Shown piece after piece: positions 43,941 to 52,327 of a stretch of 64,000 nucleotides of DNA; position 1 is the stretch's first letter; the number at the start of each line of letters is the position of its first letter. The DNA comes from Aneurinibacillus soli (lineage in GTDB: Bacteria > Bacillota > Bacilli > Aneurinibacillales > Aneurinibacillaceae): contig NZ_AP017312.1 of NCBI RefSeq assembly GCF_002355375.1, positions 3,322,001-3,386,000 of the forward strand, given 5' to 3'. The position numbers and the translations under genes were made by a program. The notes under the pieces are model-generated. The model had not been told where the DNA came from, searched no databases, and saw only the letters and a list, made by a program, of their open reading frames with translations.

Positions 43941-43969
43941 ACTATATGCTCACCTGTAAATTTATGCAA
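43941..43969 (-). promoter_or_regulatory. Sigma-A promoter of amt
   Basis: On the minus strand TTGCAT (43969-43964), a 17-bp spacer and TATAGT (43946-43941). The transcript would start about 43934. Confidence 0.65.
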
Positions 43970-43973
43970 CTCA

Positions 43974-43990
43974 TGTCATTTAAATTAACA
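43974..43990. promoter_or_regulatory. GlnR/TnrA box, upstream (activator position)
   Basis: TGTCATTTAAATTAACA is a perfect TGTNAN7TNACA, centred about 48 bp before the predicted transcript start, the position from which TnrA activates. The remaining gap to 44212 holds only a candidate -10 TATAAT (44148) for the divergent gene. Confidence 0.8.
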
Positions 43991-44212
43991 TTATATATCT
44001 TCCTAATCAACCGCTTACATTAGATATTTCTTGATTTTTCTCACTTTTTCATTCATGTTAGCTTTCCTTTCCTCATCAAACTTAGGAGCCTAAAAATTCT
44101 CCATAAAAGCAGTAAAAAAACAATAGCCAGCACGAAATGATTTTCAGTATAATGGGGTGAATATAAAACTTTATTAAAGATATCGTAAAGAAAGGGTTAA
44201 GAGGTGTGTTAC

Positions 44213-45112
44213 ATGCGGCGTGCGATTCTTGTCGTATTGTTTTTGTTGCTAGGAGCAGTTGTTTGGCAAATCTCCACGGTTGAACACTGGATTATTTTTA
44301 ACTGGGTATTTCTTGCTCTGCTTCTTCTGGATTTTCGTAAAGATCAAAAAGACATTGATCTACTTGCCTTCCTTCCTAAAGGAGTTGCGCTGCTGTTCTG
44401 CTTGTACTATGTGTATCAGCACGCGCCCAAACTGTGGTACTTCCTTGCCAGCTGGGAAACATCAAACGTCAAACACTTTTTCAACTGGAACGATACATTC
44501 CGGAAAATTCCGTTCAATAATGGGGCGATTTTTCGCCTGTACCAGCCTGAATGGTTTACGATTTTCATGCGCTGGGTATATGGATACGGTTTCTCACTTG
44601 CACTCTGGGTATCGGTCATCCGAAGCTTAATGACACGAGATCTGGATAAAATGCTTCGCTATGTGCTGTCTAGCCATACCATGCAGTTACCGATTATCGT
44701 GCCGTTTTATACGCTGGTCATGCTACAAGAAGTATGGTATGTACTCGGGGAGCCGGATGGTATGGCACGCGGTTTCACACATGCCCAGGCACAACTCTGG
44801 GTTATGAACTGCTTCCCAAGCATGCACACATCCGTTTCCTTTGCAATTCTTTTGCTGGCACTCCGCGAGAAGGGCAGTATCTTCCGCTGGGTGATGGCAA
44901 CCTACTGCGGCCTGGTTATTTTCTCTACGCTTTATCTGGAGATTCACTGGGTGCTTGATGTGATTGCCGGCATGGTGCTTGGTTACACCACTGTCAAACT
45001 GGTCGACTTCCTGTATGCTTTTGCAGCACGTCGAATCGAGGCACGGAAAAAGAATGCGGCACTGATCCCGATTCCGACCGCAGTTTCCACGCAAGACACA
45101 TCGAATCTATAG
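44213..45112 (+). CDS. PAP2-superfamily membrane phosphatase-like protein
   Basis: 299 residues with about seven membrane segments. The PAP2 motifs are PSMHTSVSFA (motif 2) and YLEIHWVLDVIAGMVLG (motif 3 with the catalytic His-Asp); motif 1 (KX6RP) is not obvious, so this is the inositolphosphotransferase/Aur1-like subgroup (PAP2_3). It could remove phosphate from a lipid or transfer a lipid headgroup. ATG 44213 follows AGAGGTG at 6 nt. A -10 TATAAT lies at 44148-44153. Confidence 0.8.
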   Translation: MRRAILVVLFLLLGAVVWQISTVEHWIIFNWVFLALLLLDFRKDQKDIDLLAFLPKGVALLFCLYYVYQHAPKLWYFLASWETSNVKHFFNWNDTFRKIPFNNGAIFRLYQPEWFTIFMRWVYGYGFSLALWVSVIRSLMTRDLDKMLRYVLSSHTMQLPIIVPFYTLVMLQEVWYVLGEPDGMARGFTHAQAQLWVMNCFPSMHTSVSFAILLLALREKGSIFRWVMATYCGLVIFSTLYLEIHWVLDVIAGMVLGYTTVKLVDFLYAFAARRIEARKKNAALIPIPTAVSTQDTSNL

Positions 45113-45123
45113 TTTCTCTACTC

Positions 45124-45158
45124 AAAAAGACTTTTCGCTCGAAGCGAAAAGTCTTTTA
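45124..45158. terminator. Bidirectional intrinsic terminator
   Basis: AAAAGACTTTTCGCT and GAAGCGAAAAGTCTTTT form a long stem (45125-45157) with almost no loop; it overlaps the stop of the next minus-strand gene. Confidence 0.85.
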
Positions 45159-45947
45159 TTTCTTCCTCACGATAAATCCATACACATCCGCTGGATACGT
45201 CTCGACCTGACATATCAGCTTACCTACCTCAATAATCTCCAGCTCGTCACTACACTTGCAACACCGCTGCAATAACGCATAGGATTCTGCAGCTTCCCTC
45301 TCCCCCTGATTAGCAATCCGTAATTCACCTCCGCTCTCCGTCAGCGCAAGCGCACGATCATATATATCCTGCGGCCGGTACGCACCAGGAGACAATCCCC
45401 ATAACAAAAGCGGTTCTGCGAATACAAATGGGAACAACAATGTCACAGTTCGAGCAGATAGTAGCTTCGCTTCCAGCACATCATCTACCATATACGTACT
45501 TTCTGTCCGCGCCGCATGATACATCGCATGATCATACCGACTGTACCCGTCCCGATACACGCGATAGCCGTCCAGTTCAACACCAGAAAGCGAAGCATGT
45601 GCATCCCCTCCCGCCGCCTGTATGGCCCGGAATGCATACGCATAGTCAAAATTTTTGCTTCCAATATCCAGCCACGAACCCGGTCGGTGAATCTCCCCTA
45701 CTCGTCTTCCAAATTGATCCAGCCAATCCAACACAAGTACATTGCGCCGAAATAGTGCTTCATCCATCTCCCGCGCCCATGTCTGCACCGTTGGATATGC
45801 GGTACATAACTGATTAAATCGGTTTCGGACTTCTCCCGTATAGGAGATACTCACCCCCGGATGCACAATCCGATAACCTGAACGACTCCAGCGTATACGT
45901 GAGCGCAGCTTGAAAAACAGCGGATTTAACAACCGATGCAACAACAT
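45156..45947 (-). CDS. Class I SAM-dependent methyltransferase-like protein
   Basis: 263 residues. The motif I-like segment GSWLDIGSKNFDYAYAF (about 90) resembles the SAM-binding loop, and LESGGELRIANQGEREAAES-like LTESGGELRIANQGERE fits the post-motif strand. The rest is not assignable to a specific methyltransferase. The start at 45947 is preceded at 11 nt by GGGGAGGAGG. The substrate is unknown. Monocistronic. Confidence 0.6.
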   Translation of the reverse strand: MLLHRLLNPLFFKLRSRIRWSRSGYRIVHPGVSISYTGEVRNRFNQLCTAYPTVQTWAREMDEALFRRNVLVLDWLDQFGRRVGEIHRPGSWLDIGSKNFDYAYAFRAIQAAGGDAHASLSGVELDGYRVYRDGYSRYDHAMYHAARTESTYMVDDVLEAKLLSARTVTLLFPFVFAEPLLLWGLSPGAYRPQDIYDRALALTESGGELRIANQGEREAAESYALLQRCCKCSDELEIIEVGKLICQVETYPADVYGFIVRKK

Positions 45948-46033
45948 TTTCTCATCTTCCTCCTCCCCATCCATCTCCACAAAAAAACCGGAGGCGATAT
46001 ACGCACTCCGGTTGCCTGCATTCTATTATACAA

Positions 46034-46390
46034 TTATTGTCCAACTATGGAAGGTTCCATCGGTGCAAGCTTGGCAACCAATTCCTGAATGTCTTCCTCA
46101 CCTACATTAAACTCTTTTAACGATGCAACAAGATGATTCACAATCGCCATGAACTGATCGTGTTGAATGTTCATGCCTTGATGCGCTTTCTCCATGCTTT
46201 GGCCGCTATATTGATTCGGGCCACCCGTTGCAAAAGAGATAAACATTGCTTGATGACGGCGCTGTTTCTCCATATCCGTGTTATCAAAAAAATGCGCGAC
46301 GGTCTCATCAGCTAGAATACGTTTATAAAAAACATCCACAACCTGCTGAATTGCTTCCTGTCCACCGAGTCTTTCGTATAAAGATGCCAT
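46034..46390 (-). CDS. glbN: Group I truncated haemoglobin
   Basis: 118 residues, the right size for a 2-on-2 globin. Conserved positions are YERLGGQEAIQQVVDVFYKRI, FF..TDMEKQRRHQAMF, ATGGPNQYSG and MEKAHQGMNI with the proximal haem His. The Tyr at B10 (VFYKR) and the Gln in the E helix suggest oxygen/NO chemistry. Likely role in NO detoxification or oxygen handling; inferred. The Bacillus subtilis YjbI protein is group II, so this is a different subgroup. Confidence 0.85.
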   Translation of the reverse strand: MASLYERLGGQEAIQQVVDVFYKRILADETVAHFFDNTDMEKQRRHQAMFISFATGGPNQYSGQSMEKAHQGMNIQHDQFMAIVNHLVASLKEFNVGEEDIQELVAKLAPMEPSIVGQ

Positions 46391-46490
46391 CTATGAACGC
46401 TCCTTTTCACTATTTACTGTGTGTTTACCTCTGTAGTGTACCCATAGAAGCTCGTTTTTACAGTGACATTTATCACACCGTGTCCCATTC

Positions 46491-47555
46491 TTATTTCTGC
46501 CCAAACAAACGGCGCAAGTTTTCCGTATACGGTGCACGGACGATTCCTTTCTCCGTAATAACAGCCGTCACATATTCATTTGGCGTTACATCAAACGCGG
46601 GATTATACACTTTAATATCAGCCGGTGCTACCTGGCGTCCAAGACCGCGAATGATTTCATCCGCTTCACGCTCTTCAATCGGGATTTGCTCTCCGGTCGG
46701 AGTGCCAAGATCAATCGAAGATAGAGGAGCTGCCACATAAAATGGGATGTTGTGCGCTTTTGCAAGCACCGCAAGTCCGTATGTGCCGATTTTATTTGCT
46801 ACGTCGCCGTTTGCCGCCACGCGGTCTGTGCCGACAATGACCGCCTGCACCCAGCCATTGCCCATTACTTTTGCCGCCATATTATCACAAATAAGCGTTA
46901 CATCAATACCGGCCTGCTGCAACTCATACGCAGTAAGGCGCGCACCCTGTAGCACCGGGCGTGTCTCATCCGCAAAGACCTTCAGCCTCCATCCCTTTTC
47001 ATGCGCAAGATACATCGGCGCCGTTGCTGTACCGTATTTTGCTGTCGCAAGCCCACCAGCGTTGCAGTGGGTTAGCACACCCATGCCATCTTCGAACAAC
47101 GTAAGCGCATACTCTCCGATTGAGCGGCATACTTCTTCATCTTCTTTCTGAATGCGCTGCGCTTCTGTCAGCAACATCTCTTTCATCTGTTCCGGTGTCT
47201 GACCTTCCGCCTGTGCCCGCCGAGCAGTAGCTGTCATACGATCGAGCGCCCAGAACAAATTAACAGCTGTCGGGCGAGACGTAGCGAGATACGCCGCCTG
47301 CTTTTTCACTTCTTCAAGCAGTGCTTCAGATGTTTCTGCTTCGCTCTTACGCACCGCCACATACACGCCATACGCTGCGGTAATGCCGATCGCCGGTGCG
47401 CCACGTACATTCAGACGTTCGATCGCATCCCACACCTGCTTGACCGTTGTAAGCGTCATATAATCTGTTGTTTCCGGAAGCTTCGTCTGATCAAGCAGAA
47501 CAAGCTCTCCATTCTCCCATTTGACCGACTGAAGCGGTTCGTATGTTTTGGGCAT
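46491..47555 (-). CDS. mtnA: 5-methylthioribose-1-phosphate isomerase
   Basis: 354 residues. Family blocks [34 protein letters not shown] (catalytic Cys), [19 protein letters not shown] (catalytic Asp) and [12 protein letters not shown] are present. It converts methylthioribose-1-phosphate to methylthioribulose-1-phosphate in methionine salvage. ATG 47555 is favoured by spacing from AGGAGGG; ATG 47561 is too close. No other salvage gene is adjacent, and no SAM riboswitch is visible in the 228 bp upstream. Confidence 0.95.
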   Translation of the reverse strand: MPKTYEPLQSVKWENGELVLLDQTKLPETTDYMTLTTVKQVWDAIERLNVRGAPAIGITAAYGVYVAVRKSEAETSEALLEEVKKQAAYLATSRPTAVNLFWALDRMTATARRAQAEGQTPEQMKEMLLTEAQRIQKEDEEVCRSIGEYALTLFEDGMGVLTHCNAGGLATAKYGTATAPMYLAHEKGWRLKVFADETRPVLQGARLTAYELQQAGIDVTLICDNMAAKVMGNGWVQAVIVGTDRVAANGDVANKIGTYGLAVLAKAHNIPFYVAAPLSSIDLGTPTGEQIPIEEREADEIIRGLGRQVAPADIKVYNPAFDVTPNEYVTAVITEKGIVRAPYTENLRRLFGQK

Positions 47556-47673
47556 AATCATTCCCCCTCCTGTATGCTGGCTTCTCATCTCTCCATATAA
47601 GCACCACGTTTGACGAACATGTGTAAAATATGGAATAAAACTGACAAAAACGGGTAAACTACTATCAAGTATA

Positions 47674-47694
47674 CTAGATGCAAATTACATCTAG
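47674..47694. promoter_or_regulatory. Inverted repeat upstream of a small ORF promoter
   Basis: CTAGATG-CAAATTA-CATCTAG, 7-bp arms and a 7-bp centre, just before the -35 at 47702. Candidate regulator site. Confidence 0.5.
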
Positions 47695-47701
47695 ATGAAA
47701 A

Positions 47702-47744
47702 TTGTTGGTAGTCACACTGCCGGTTTATACTCACCCTGAGTATA
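47702..47744 (+). promoter_or_regulatory. Promoter with perfect palindromic operator for a 28-residue ORF
   Basis: TTGTTG (47702-47707), 18 bp, TATACT (47726-47731). The -10 is the left part of the perfect inverted repeat TATACTCACCCTGAGTATA (47726-47744), which also covers the expected transcript start. Confidence 0.6.
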
Positions 47745-47783
47745 CGTCGATATAAACCAGACTGCAAGAAAGGAGGAGATCCC

Positions 47784-47870
47784 ATGACTCAAGCAGAATG
47801 GAATGAATGGATTTTCCCAAGTGTATACGAAATCACACACATCATTGCAGAGGCAGTTGAAAGAGCATAG
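47784..47870 (+). CDS. 28-residue small protein
   Basis: M-T-Q-A-E-W-N-E-W-I-F-P-S-V-Y-E-I-T-H-I-I-A-E-A and four further residues (VERA). I recognise no family. It has an optimal ribosome site (AAAGGAGG, 8 nt before ATG), a promoter with a palindromic operator 50 bp upstream and a strong terminator 18 bp after the stop, so it is a complete small transcription unit. Two Trp and an acidic, amphipathic helical pattern are visible, with no signal peptide. It stands between the divergent mtnA and convergent phaJ. Whether it acts as protein, leader or sRNA is open. Confidence 0.65.
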   Translation: MTQAEWNEWIFPSVYEITHIIAEAVERA

Positions 47871-47885
47871 AAGAATCATCTATCC

Positions 47886-47928
47886 AAAAAGAGGCCCTCT
47901 CGTACAGTAACGAGAGAGCCTCTTCTTC
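47886..47928. terminator. Bidirectional terminator of small ORF and phaJ
   Basis: AAGAGGCCCTCTCGT and ACGAGAGAGCCTCTT form a stem (47889-47924) with one mismatch, with A and T runs on either side. Confidence 0.85.
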
Positions 47929-47940
47929 TTGCCTGTATAG

Positions 47941-48384
47941 CTATTCCATTTTCATTACCATCGCTTCGCCTTCTACTACAACTTTACCATTGCTATTCAG
48001 CACGTTTGTCTGGAGCTTAATCAGCTTTTTATCATCGCGCTTCTCGAGCACTTCCGCAACTACCGTAATCGTATCGCCAATTTTAACAGGTGCTTTAAAC
48101 TTCAAGTTTTGCGACAAATAAATCGTATTTGTCCCTGGCAACTGCGTCCCTAGTATCGTAGAGATATAACTCGCTGTCAGCATACCATGCGCAATACGCC
48201 CTTTAAAAAACGTCGTCTTGGCAAATTCATCATCCAGATGAATCGGATTCACATCGCCGGTCAGCTCCGCAAATGCCACAATATCTTGGTCTTCAATTGT
48301 CCGTACAAGCTCCGCTTTATCTCCTACATGAATGTCCGCATATGACTTTTCGACTACGTTTTTTGATTGTTCGTATATATTCAT
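47941..48384 (-). CDS. phaJ: (R)-specific enoyl-CoA hydratase (MaoC-like)
   Basis: 147 residues, single hot-dog fold. The hydratase-2 motif is present: TGDVNPIHLDDEFAKTTFFKGRIAHGML with catalytic Asp and His (about 44-49). It makes (R)-3-hydroxyacyl-CoA from beta-oxidation enoyl-CoA for PHA synthesis, or serves other acyl-CoA steps. Next to phaP/Q/R/B/C, which supports the name PhaJ. Ribosome site AAGGAGAGG. Confidence 0.88.
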   Translation of the reverse strand: MNIYEQSKNVVEKSYADIHVGDKAELVRTIEDQDIVAFAELTGDVNPIHLDDEFAKTTFFKGRIAHGMLTASYISTILGTQLPGTNTIYLSQNLKFKAPVKIGDTITVVAEVLEKRDDKKLIKLQTNVLNSNGKVVVEGEAMVMKME

Positions 48385-48440
48385 GTTTCCTCTCCTTATT
48401 TTCTCTTTTTTCAGACAAAATTCGACACGATGGCATGGAA

Positions 48441-48465
48441 AATCCCCCTGGCTCCCAGGGGGCTA
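48441..48465 (-). terminator. phaP terminator
   Basis: CCCCCTGG-CTC-CCAGGGGG (48444-48462); the minus strand continues with ATTTTCC. Confidence 0.75.
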
Positions 48466-48471
48466 TAGTTG

Positions 48472-49044
48472 TTACTTAAACAAGTTTATTGTATTGTTTT
48501 TGTTAGCTTCGAGGGAATTGATTAATCCTTTTTGCGTTGATTTTACCTGACCCAGGAAATTGTCCACCAGATTTTGCACTTCTTCTCGTGTGCGCTGCTG
48601 TTGTTCAATCAGGCTTTTAACAGACAGTTCAAGCTGCTCCTGAGATTTGTTAATCACATTGATGCTCGCTTTGCCTGGTGTCCATGTAAGTTGCTGAATA
48701 CGAGATGAGATTTCATCCAGACGTCCCAGCCAATCTTGAACGATCTGTCCCGCCTGCTCGCCCCCTACATTTTTCACATTGCTCTGATATGTGAACTTTG
48801 CTTCTTCCAGGAATTTTTTTAGTTCCTGTTCTGTTTTTTCGATATTTTCTGCCGTCTTTGTCCACAGCTCTTTTTGACGATCGAGCGTCTGCAGTGTAAT
48901 GTTCTCAATCTCACGCTGATACGCGTATATTGTTTTTACACTGTTCATCCAGCCATCCCACACCGCATCTACAATATTAGGGTTCTGTTGTGTTGTCGCT
49001 TGCACTGTAACCGACTCCTTCTCCGCTTTTTTGTTTACTGCCAT
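48472..49044 (-). CDS. phaP: Phasin-like PHA granule protein
   Basis: 190 residues, all helical, with no cysteine and long amphipathic stretches (VDAVWDGWMNSVKTIYAYQREIENITLQTLDRQ) and Gln/Glu/Lys-rich heptads through residue 175. This matches PhaP of Bacillus megaterium by size and position rather than by a motif I can name. Phasins coat PHA granules and limit their size. Ribosome site AAGGAGG. It is transcribed with phaQ in the order phaQ-phaP, as in B. megaterium. Confidence 0.8.
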   Translation of the reverse strand: MAVNKKAEKESVTVQATTQQNPNIVDAVWDGWMNSVKTIYAYQREIENITLQTLDRQKELWTKTAENIEKTEQELKKFLEEAKFTYQSNVKNVGGEQAGQIVQDWLGRLDEISSRIQQLTWTPGKASINVINKSQEQLELSVKSLIEQQQRTREEVQNLVDNFLGQVKSTQKGLINSLEANKNNTINLFK

Positions 49045-49126
49045 CAGGTCAAATCCTCCTTATGAAATAAGTGAGTAACAACATGTATATGGTGACTGCA
49101 GCAAAGCTGCGGACCCGCGTAACGGC

Positions 49127-49546
49127 TTACTTCTCTTCTTTCGACTGGTCCGGTTTCGATGGTATAAAGAATCCGGCATACATGTTGAAAAAACGGTCCA
49201 GCATGAGCTGATACTGCTCAAGTGATGACGCCCAGGTATTCAAATACTGTTCCCCGGCATCGGTCAGGGAATAAATTCGCTTGGCAGGTCCCCCTGTGGA
49301 CGTATCCCATTCTGACTTTACCATGTTCTCCTTCTCCAGCTGCCGGAGTGTCCGGTATACATTCCCCTGATCAATAGAAGGGAAGCCAAACTTGATAAGC
49401 TGTTGAATCAACTCATAGCCATGCACATTCCAACCGCGCAGGCTAAGAAGAAGAAATGGAACCATCAAGTTCTTTGGTGTACTGTTAATGGTTTTTTCTT
49501 CTCTGGCTGACTGATCAGACTGAGAATTATCTTCACGAGCTGACAT
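49127..49546 (-). CDS. phaQ: PadR-family regulator of PHA genes
   Basis: 139 residues. PadR winged helix about 30-110: NLMVPFLLLSLRGWNVHGYELIQ, then GNVYRTLRQLEKENMVKSEW and GGPAKRIYSLTDAGEQYL. In Bacillus megaterium PhaQ represses phaQP and is released by PHB. ATG 49546 follows GAAGGTG at 6 nt. The palindrome GTGTAATTTACAC lies 34 bp upstream, fitting autoregulation. Confidence 0.88.
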   Translation of the reverse strand: MSAREDNSQSDQSAREEKTINSTPKNLMVPFLLLSLRGWNVHGYELIQQLIKFGFPSIDQGNVYRTLRQLEKENMVKSEWDTSTGGPAKRIYSLTDAGEQYLNTWASSLEQYQLMLDRFFNMYAGFFIPSKPDQSKEEK

Positions 49547-49580
49547 GTGTATCACCTTCAAATCTGTAAATATCTCTTAT

Positions 49581-49593
49581 GTGTAATTTACAC
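49581..49593. promoter_or_regulatory. Palindrome upstream of phaQ (candidate PhaQ operator)
   Basis: GTGTAATTTACAC is a perfect 13-bp inverted repeat within ATGTGTAATTTACACCT, resembling PadR-type ATGT-N8-ACAT sites. It lies 35-47 bp before the phaQ start codon. Confidence 0.6.
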
Positions 49594-49704
49594 CTATGGA
49601 ATGATTTTGTCAAACATTTCTAATAAAAAAATTATCTTTATTACTTTAGTCTCATATGTGACGAAAATGTAAAAAAAGATCGTAATTTATCGAATCTTTC
49701 TATA

Positions 49705-49747
49705 TTGAGTTACCTTCCGCCGTTCTCTATACTTTACATGAAAGTAT
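49705..49747 (+). promoter_or_regulatory. phaRBC promoter with overlapping palindrome
   Basis: TTGAGT (49705-49710), 17 bp, TATACT (49728-49733). ATACTTTACATGAAAGTAT (49729-49747), 7-bp arms, overlaps the -10 and the expected start point, a repressor-like arrangement. The site differs from the phaQ palindrome. Confidence 0.65.
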
Positions 49748-49819
49748 TTTTTATACATATTTTCCCCTACCACTCATACAGATGATAGGGTGAACTAATT
49801 CAGGAGAGGAGATGAAGAA

Positions 49820-50302
49820 GTGAACAACAAAATGCCGTTCGACCCGTTCGCCATGTGGAAAGACATGTACGACAAAACCGAATCTCATTGGAGTAAAGCT
49901 GTCGATGAGTCAATGCGCAAGGAAGACTTTTCCGAATGGATGGGACAATTCCTTAGCATGTATTTGCAGTACCAGAACATGATCAAGCAGTCGACTGAGA
50001 ATTATCTGGAACAGGCAAATATGCCATCTCGCGCCGACATTTCCAATCTCGCTTCCCTCATTGTTAATCTGGAAGCAAAAGTAGATGACTTGGAAGAAAT
50101 GATCGAGGAAGATCTCGCCCACCAGATTAACAACTTGAATGTAACCCGTGAAGTAAACCGTTTGAAAACAGATGTTAAAAACCTCGATAAGAAACTTGAC
50201 GAGGTCATTATCCTGCTTAAGGAAAGCACGACCCGTGAAGTGATATCTCCAGTAGTGGCAGAAGCTGCAGTCACAAAAGAAGTAGCACAGGAAGAAAAGT
50301 AG
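49820..50302 (+). CDS. phaR: Class IV PHA synthase subunit PhaR
   Basis: 160 residues. N-terminal FDPFAMWKDMYDKTESHWSKAVDESM is the PhaR signature. The region 70-140 is a coiled coil (VNLEAKVDDLEEMIEEDLAHQI, VNRLKTDVKNLDKKLDEVI). PhaR is required with PhaC for activity of the Bacillus-type synthase. The GTG start is 8 nt after GAGGAG. First gene of phaR-phaB-phaC. Confidence 0.93.
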   Translation: MNNKMPFDPFAMWKDMYDKTESHWSKAVDESMRKEDFSEWMGQFLSMYLQYQNMIKQSTENYLEQANMPSRADISNLASLIVNLEAKVDDLEEMIEEDLAHQINNLNVTREVNRLKTDVKNLDKKLDEVIILLKESTTREVISPVVAEAAVTKEVAQEEK

Positions 50303-50340
50303 CGTACGCATACAATTCATCTAAGGGGTGTTAAATAGTT

Positions 50341-51084
50341 ATGGTGAAAATAGACGGTAAAGTAGCGATTGTAACAGGAGGATCTCGTGGTATCGGAAGC
50401 GCGATTGCAAAGGAGTTGGCGGCACACGGCGTAAAAGTGGTCATCAACTACAATAGCAGTAGTGAAGCAGCCGAAGCGGTTGTTAAAGAAATCGAGCAAG
50501 CAGGCGGTACCGCATTTGCTTCCCAGGCAGATGTATCCGACGCCGCTCAGGCACGTGTACTTGTCGAAGAAACAATCGCCAAATTCGGCCAGCTCGATAT
50601 TCTTGTCAACAATGCGGGCATTACTCGGGACCGCACTTTCCGAAAGATCACCGAGGAAGATTGGAGTAGCGTAATTGATACCAATCTGAGCAGCGTCTAC
50701 AATACAACGGCTGCTGGACTTGAACACATTCAGAAATCAGATGCAGGACGCATTATCAATATCTCTTCTATCATTGGCCAGGCGGGCGGTTTCGGGCAGA
50801 CGAACTACGCCGCAGCAAAAGCTGGCATGATCGGCTTCACCAAATCTCTCGCATTAGAACTCGCACGTGGTACAACAACGGTAAACGCAATCTGCCCGGG
50901 ATTCATCGATACTGAAATGGTACAGGCTATTCCGGATAACGTGCGGGAACAAATCGTTGCCAAAATCCCGCAACGCCGCTTTGGTGCGCCGGAAGAAATC
51001 GCACGTGGCGTTCTGTTCCTCTGCCGTGATGGCGAATATATTACCGGACAGCAGTTGAACATCAATGGCGGCATGTACATGTAA
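50341..51084 (+). CDS. phaB: Acetoacetyl-CoA reductase
   Basis: 247 residues. SDR fold: TGGSRGIG cofactor motif, NNAG, catalytic Ser in INISSIIG, YAAAK (Tyr-x3-Lys) and CPGFIDTEM. NADPH-dependent reduction of acetoacetyl-CoA to (R)-3-hydroxybutyryl-CoA, the monomer for PHB. It lies between phaR and phaC, 38 bp and 80 bp from them, which separates it from FabG. Confidence 0.93.
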   Translation: MVKIDGKVAIVTGGSRGIGSAIAKELAAHGVKVVINYNSSSEAAEAVVKEIEQAGGTAFASQADVSDAAQARVLVEETIAKFGQLDILVNNAGITRDRTFRKITEEDWSSVIDTNLSSVYNTTAAGLEHIQKSDAGRIINISSIIGQAGGFGQTNYAAAKAGMIGFTKSLALELARGTTTVNAICPGFIDTEMVQAIPDNVREQIVAKIPQRRFGAPEEIARGVLFLCRDGEYITGQQLNINGGMYM

Positions 51085-51164
51085 GTAAAATATTTTGGTT
51101 TATTTTTAATATTCTGGTATAGTTATAGAGAGAACTTATTTCCAGAGGTTGGAGGGAGTACCTA

Positions 51165-52253
51165 ATGTCAACTCCAGTGTTGAAAGATTGGGAAGAGATC
51201 CTTAATTCTATGCCCGAGGAAGCGAAGCGCACATACCGCCGCTTCCAGCGTGCAACGGAAGTGCTGACAACCGAAGCAGAGCCACAGGTCGGTCTTACGC
51301 CGAAAGAAGTCATTTGGACCAAGAACAAAACAAAGCTGTATCGGTATATGCCGGCAGCACCAAAACAACACAGAATTCCACTGTTAATGGTCTACGCTTT
51401 GATTAATAAGCCGTACATTCTGGACTTATCCCCTGGCAACAGTCTCATTGAGTATTTGGTAAATCAGGGATTTGATGTGTATCTGCTTGACTGGGGTACA
51501 CCGTCTCTGGAAGACCGTAACATGAAGCTGGATGATTACATCATGGATTACATCCCACGCGCCGTACGCAAAGTGTTAAAAACATCCGGTGCCGATGAGG
51601 TCTCACTGCTTGGCTATTGCATGGGCGGAACGATGACTTCTATTTTCGCCGCACTGCATCCACATCTGCCGATTCGTAACATTGTCTTTATGACAAGTCC
51701 GTTTGATTTCGCTGATGCTGGCTTATTCACGAACTGGCTCGATGAGAAATACTTCAACCTTGATAAAATGGTCGATACGTTAGGTGTAATTCCGCCGGAG
51801 ATGATTGACTTTGGCAACAAGATGTTGAAACCAATCGTGAATTTCTATGGCCCGTATGTCAGTCTTGTAGACCGAGCGGAGAATGAGAACTTTGTGAACG
51901 GTTGGAAGCTGATGCAGAAATGGGTGAATGACGGCATTCCGTTCCCAGGTGAAGCTTTCCGTCAGTGGATTCGTGAATTCTACCAGCACAACAAGCTGCT
52001 CAAGGGCGAATTAATTGTCCGGGGACGTCAGGTTGACCTGAGCAATATTACGGCAAATGTCCTCAATATTGCAGCGGAGCGCGACCACATCGCGATCCCA
52101 CATCAAGTAAAGGCACTAATGAATGTGATTTCCAGTGAAGATAAAACATATGCCGAGATGCCAACCGGCCACGTATCTGTCTGCTTCGGACGTCAAGCAA
52201 TCAACAAGACGTATCCGACTGTCGGCAACTGGCTAGCTGAGCGTTCGCAATAA
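51165..52253 (+). CDS. phaC: Class IV PHA synthase catalytic subunit
   Basis: 362 residues, the class III/IV size. Lipase-like box GYCMGG with nucleophile Cys152, catalytic Asp307 (ERDHIAIPHQ) and His336 (PTGHVSVCFG). It polymerises (R)-3-hydroxyacyl-CoA to PHA at granule surfaces, together with PhaR. Ribosome site TTGGAGGGAG. Ends the phaRBC operon, with a strong terminator beyond. Confidence 0.95.
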   Translation: MSTPVLKDWEEILNSMPEEAKRTYRRFQRATEVLTTEAEPQVGLTPKEVIWTKNKTKLYRYMPAAPKQHRIPLLMVYALINKPYILDLSPGNSLIEYLVNQGFDVYLLDWGTPSLEDRNMKLDDYIMDYIPRAVRKVLKTSGADEVSLLGYCMGGTMTSIFAALHPHLPIRNIVFMTSPFDFADAGLFTNWLDEKYFNLDKMVDTLGVIPPEMIDFGNKMLKPIVNFYGPYVSLVDRAENENFVNGWKLMQKWVNDGIPFPGEAFRQWIREFYQHNKLLKGELIVRGRQVDLSNITANVLNIAAERDHIAIPHQVKALMNVISSEDKTYAEMPTGHVSVCFGRQAINKTYPTVGNWLAERSQ

Positions 52254-52269
52254 GAAATCTGGTTCCAAA

Positions 52270-52320
52270 CGAAAAGAGCTGTCTCAAGCGTCGTAATGAC
52301 AATTGAGACAGCTCTTTTTT
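52270..52320. terminator. Bidirectional phaC/thiI terminator with nested hairpin
   Basis: AAAAGAGCTGTCTCAA (52272-52287) pairs perfectly with TTGAGACAGCTCTTTT; the loop contains GTCG-TAA-TGAC. It is related to the terminator at 38708-38753. Confidence 0.9.
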
Positions 52321-52327
52321 TTTGAAA

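Noticed and set aside
47589-47783. SAM or T-box riboswitch upstream of mtnA
   Set aside because: No S-box core, K-turn or T-box sequence is visible. The region is better explained by a divergent promoter with palindromes.
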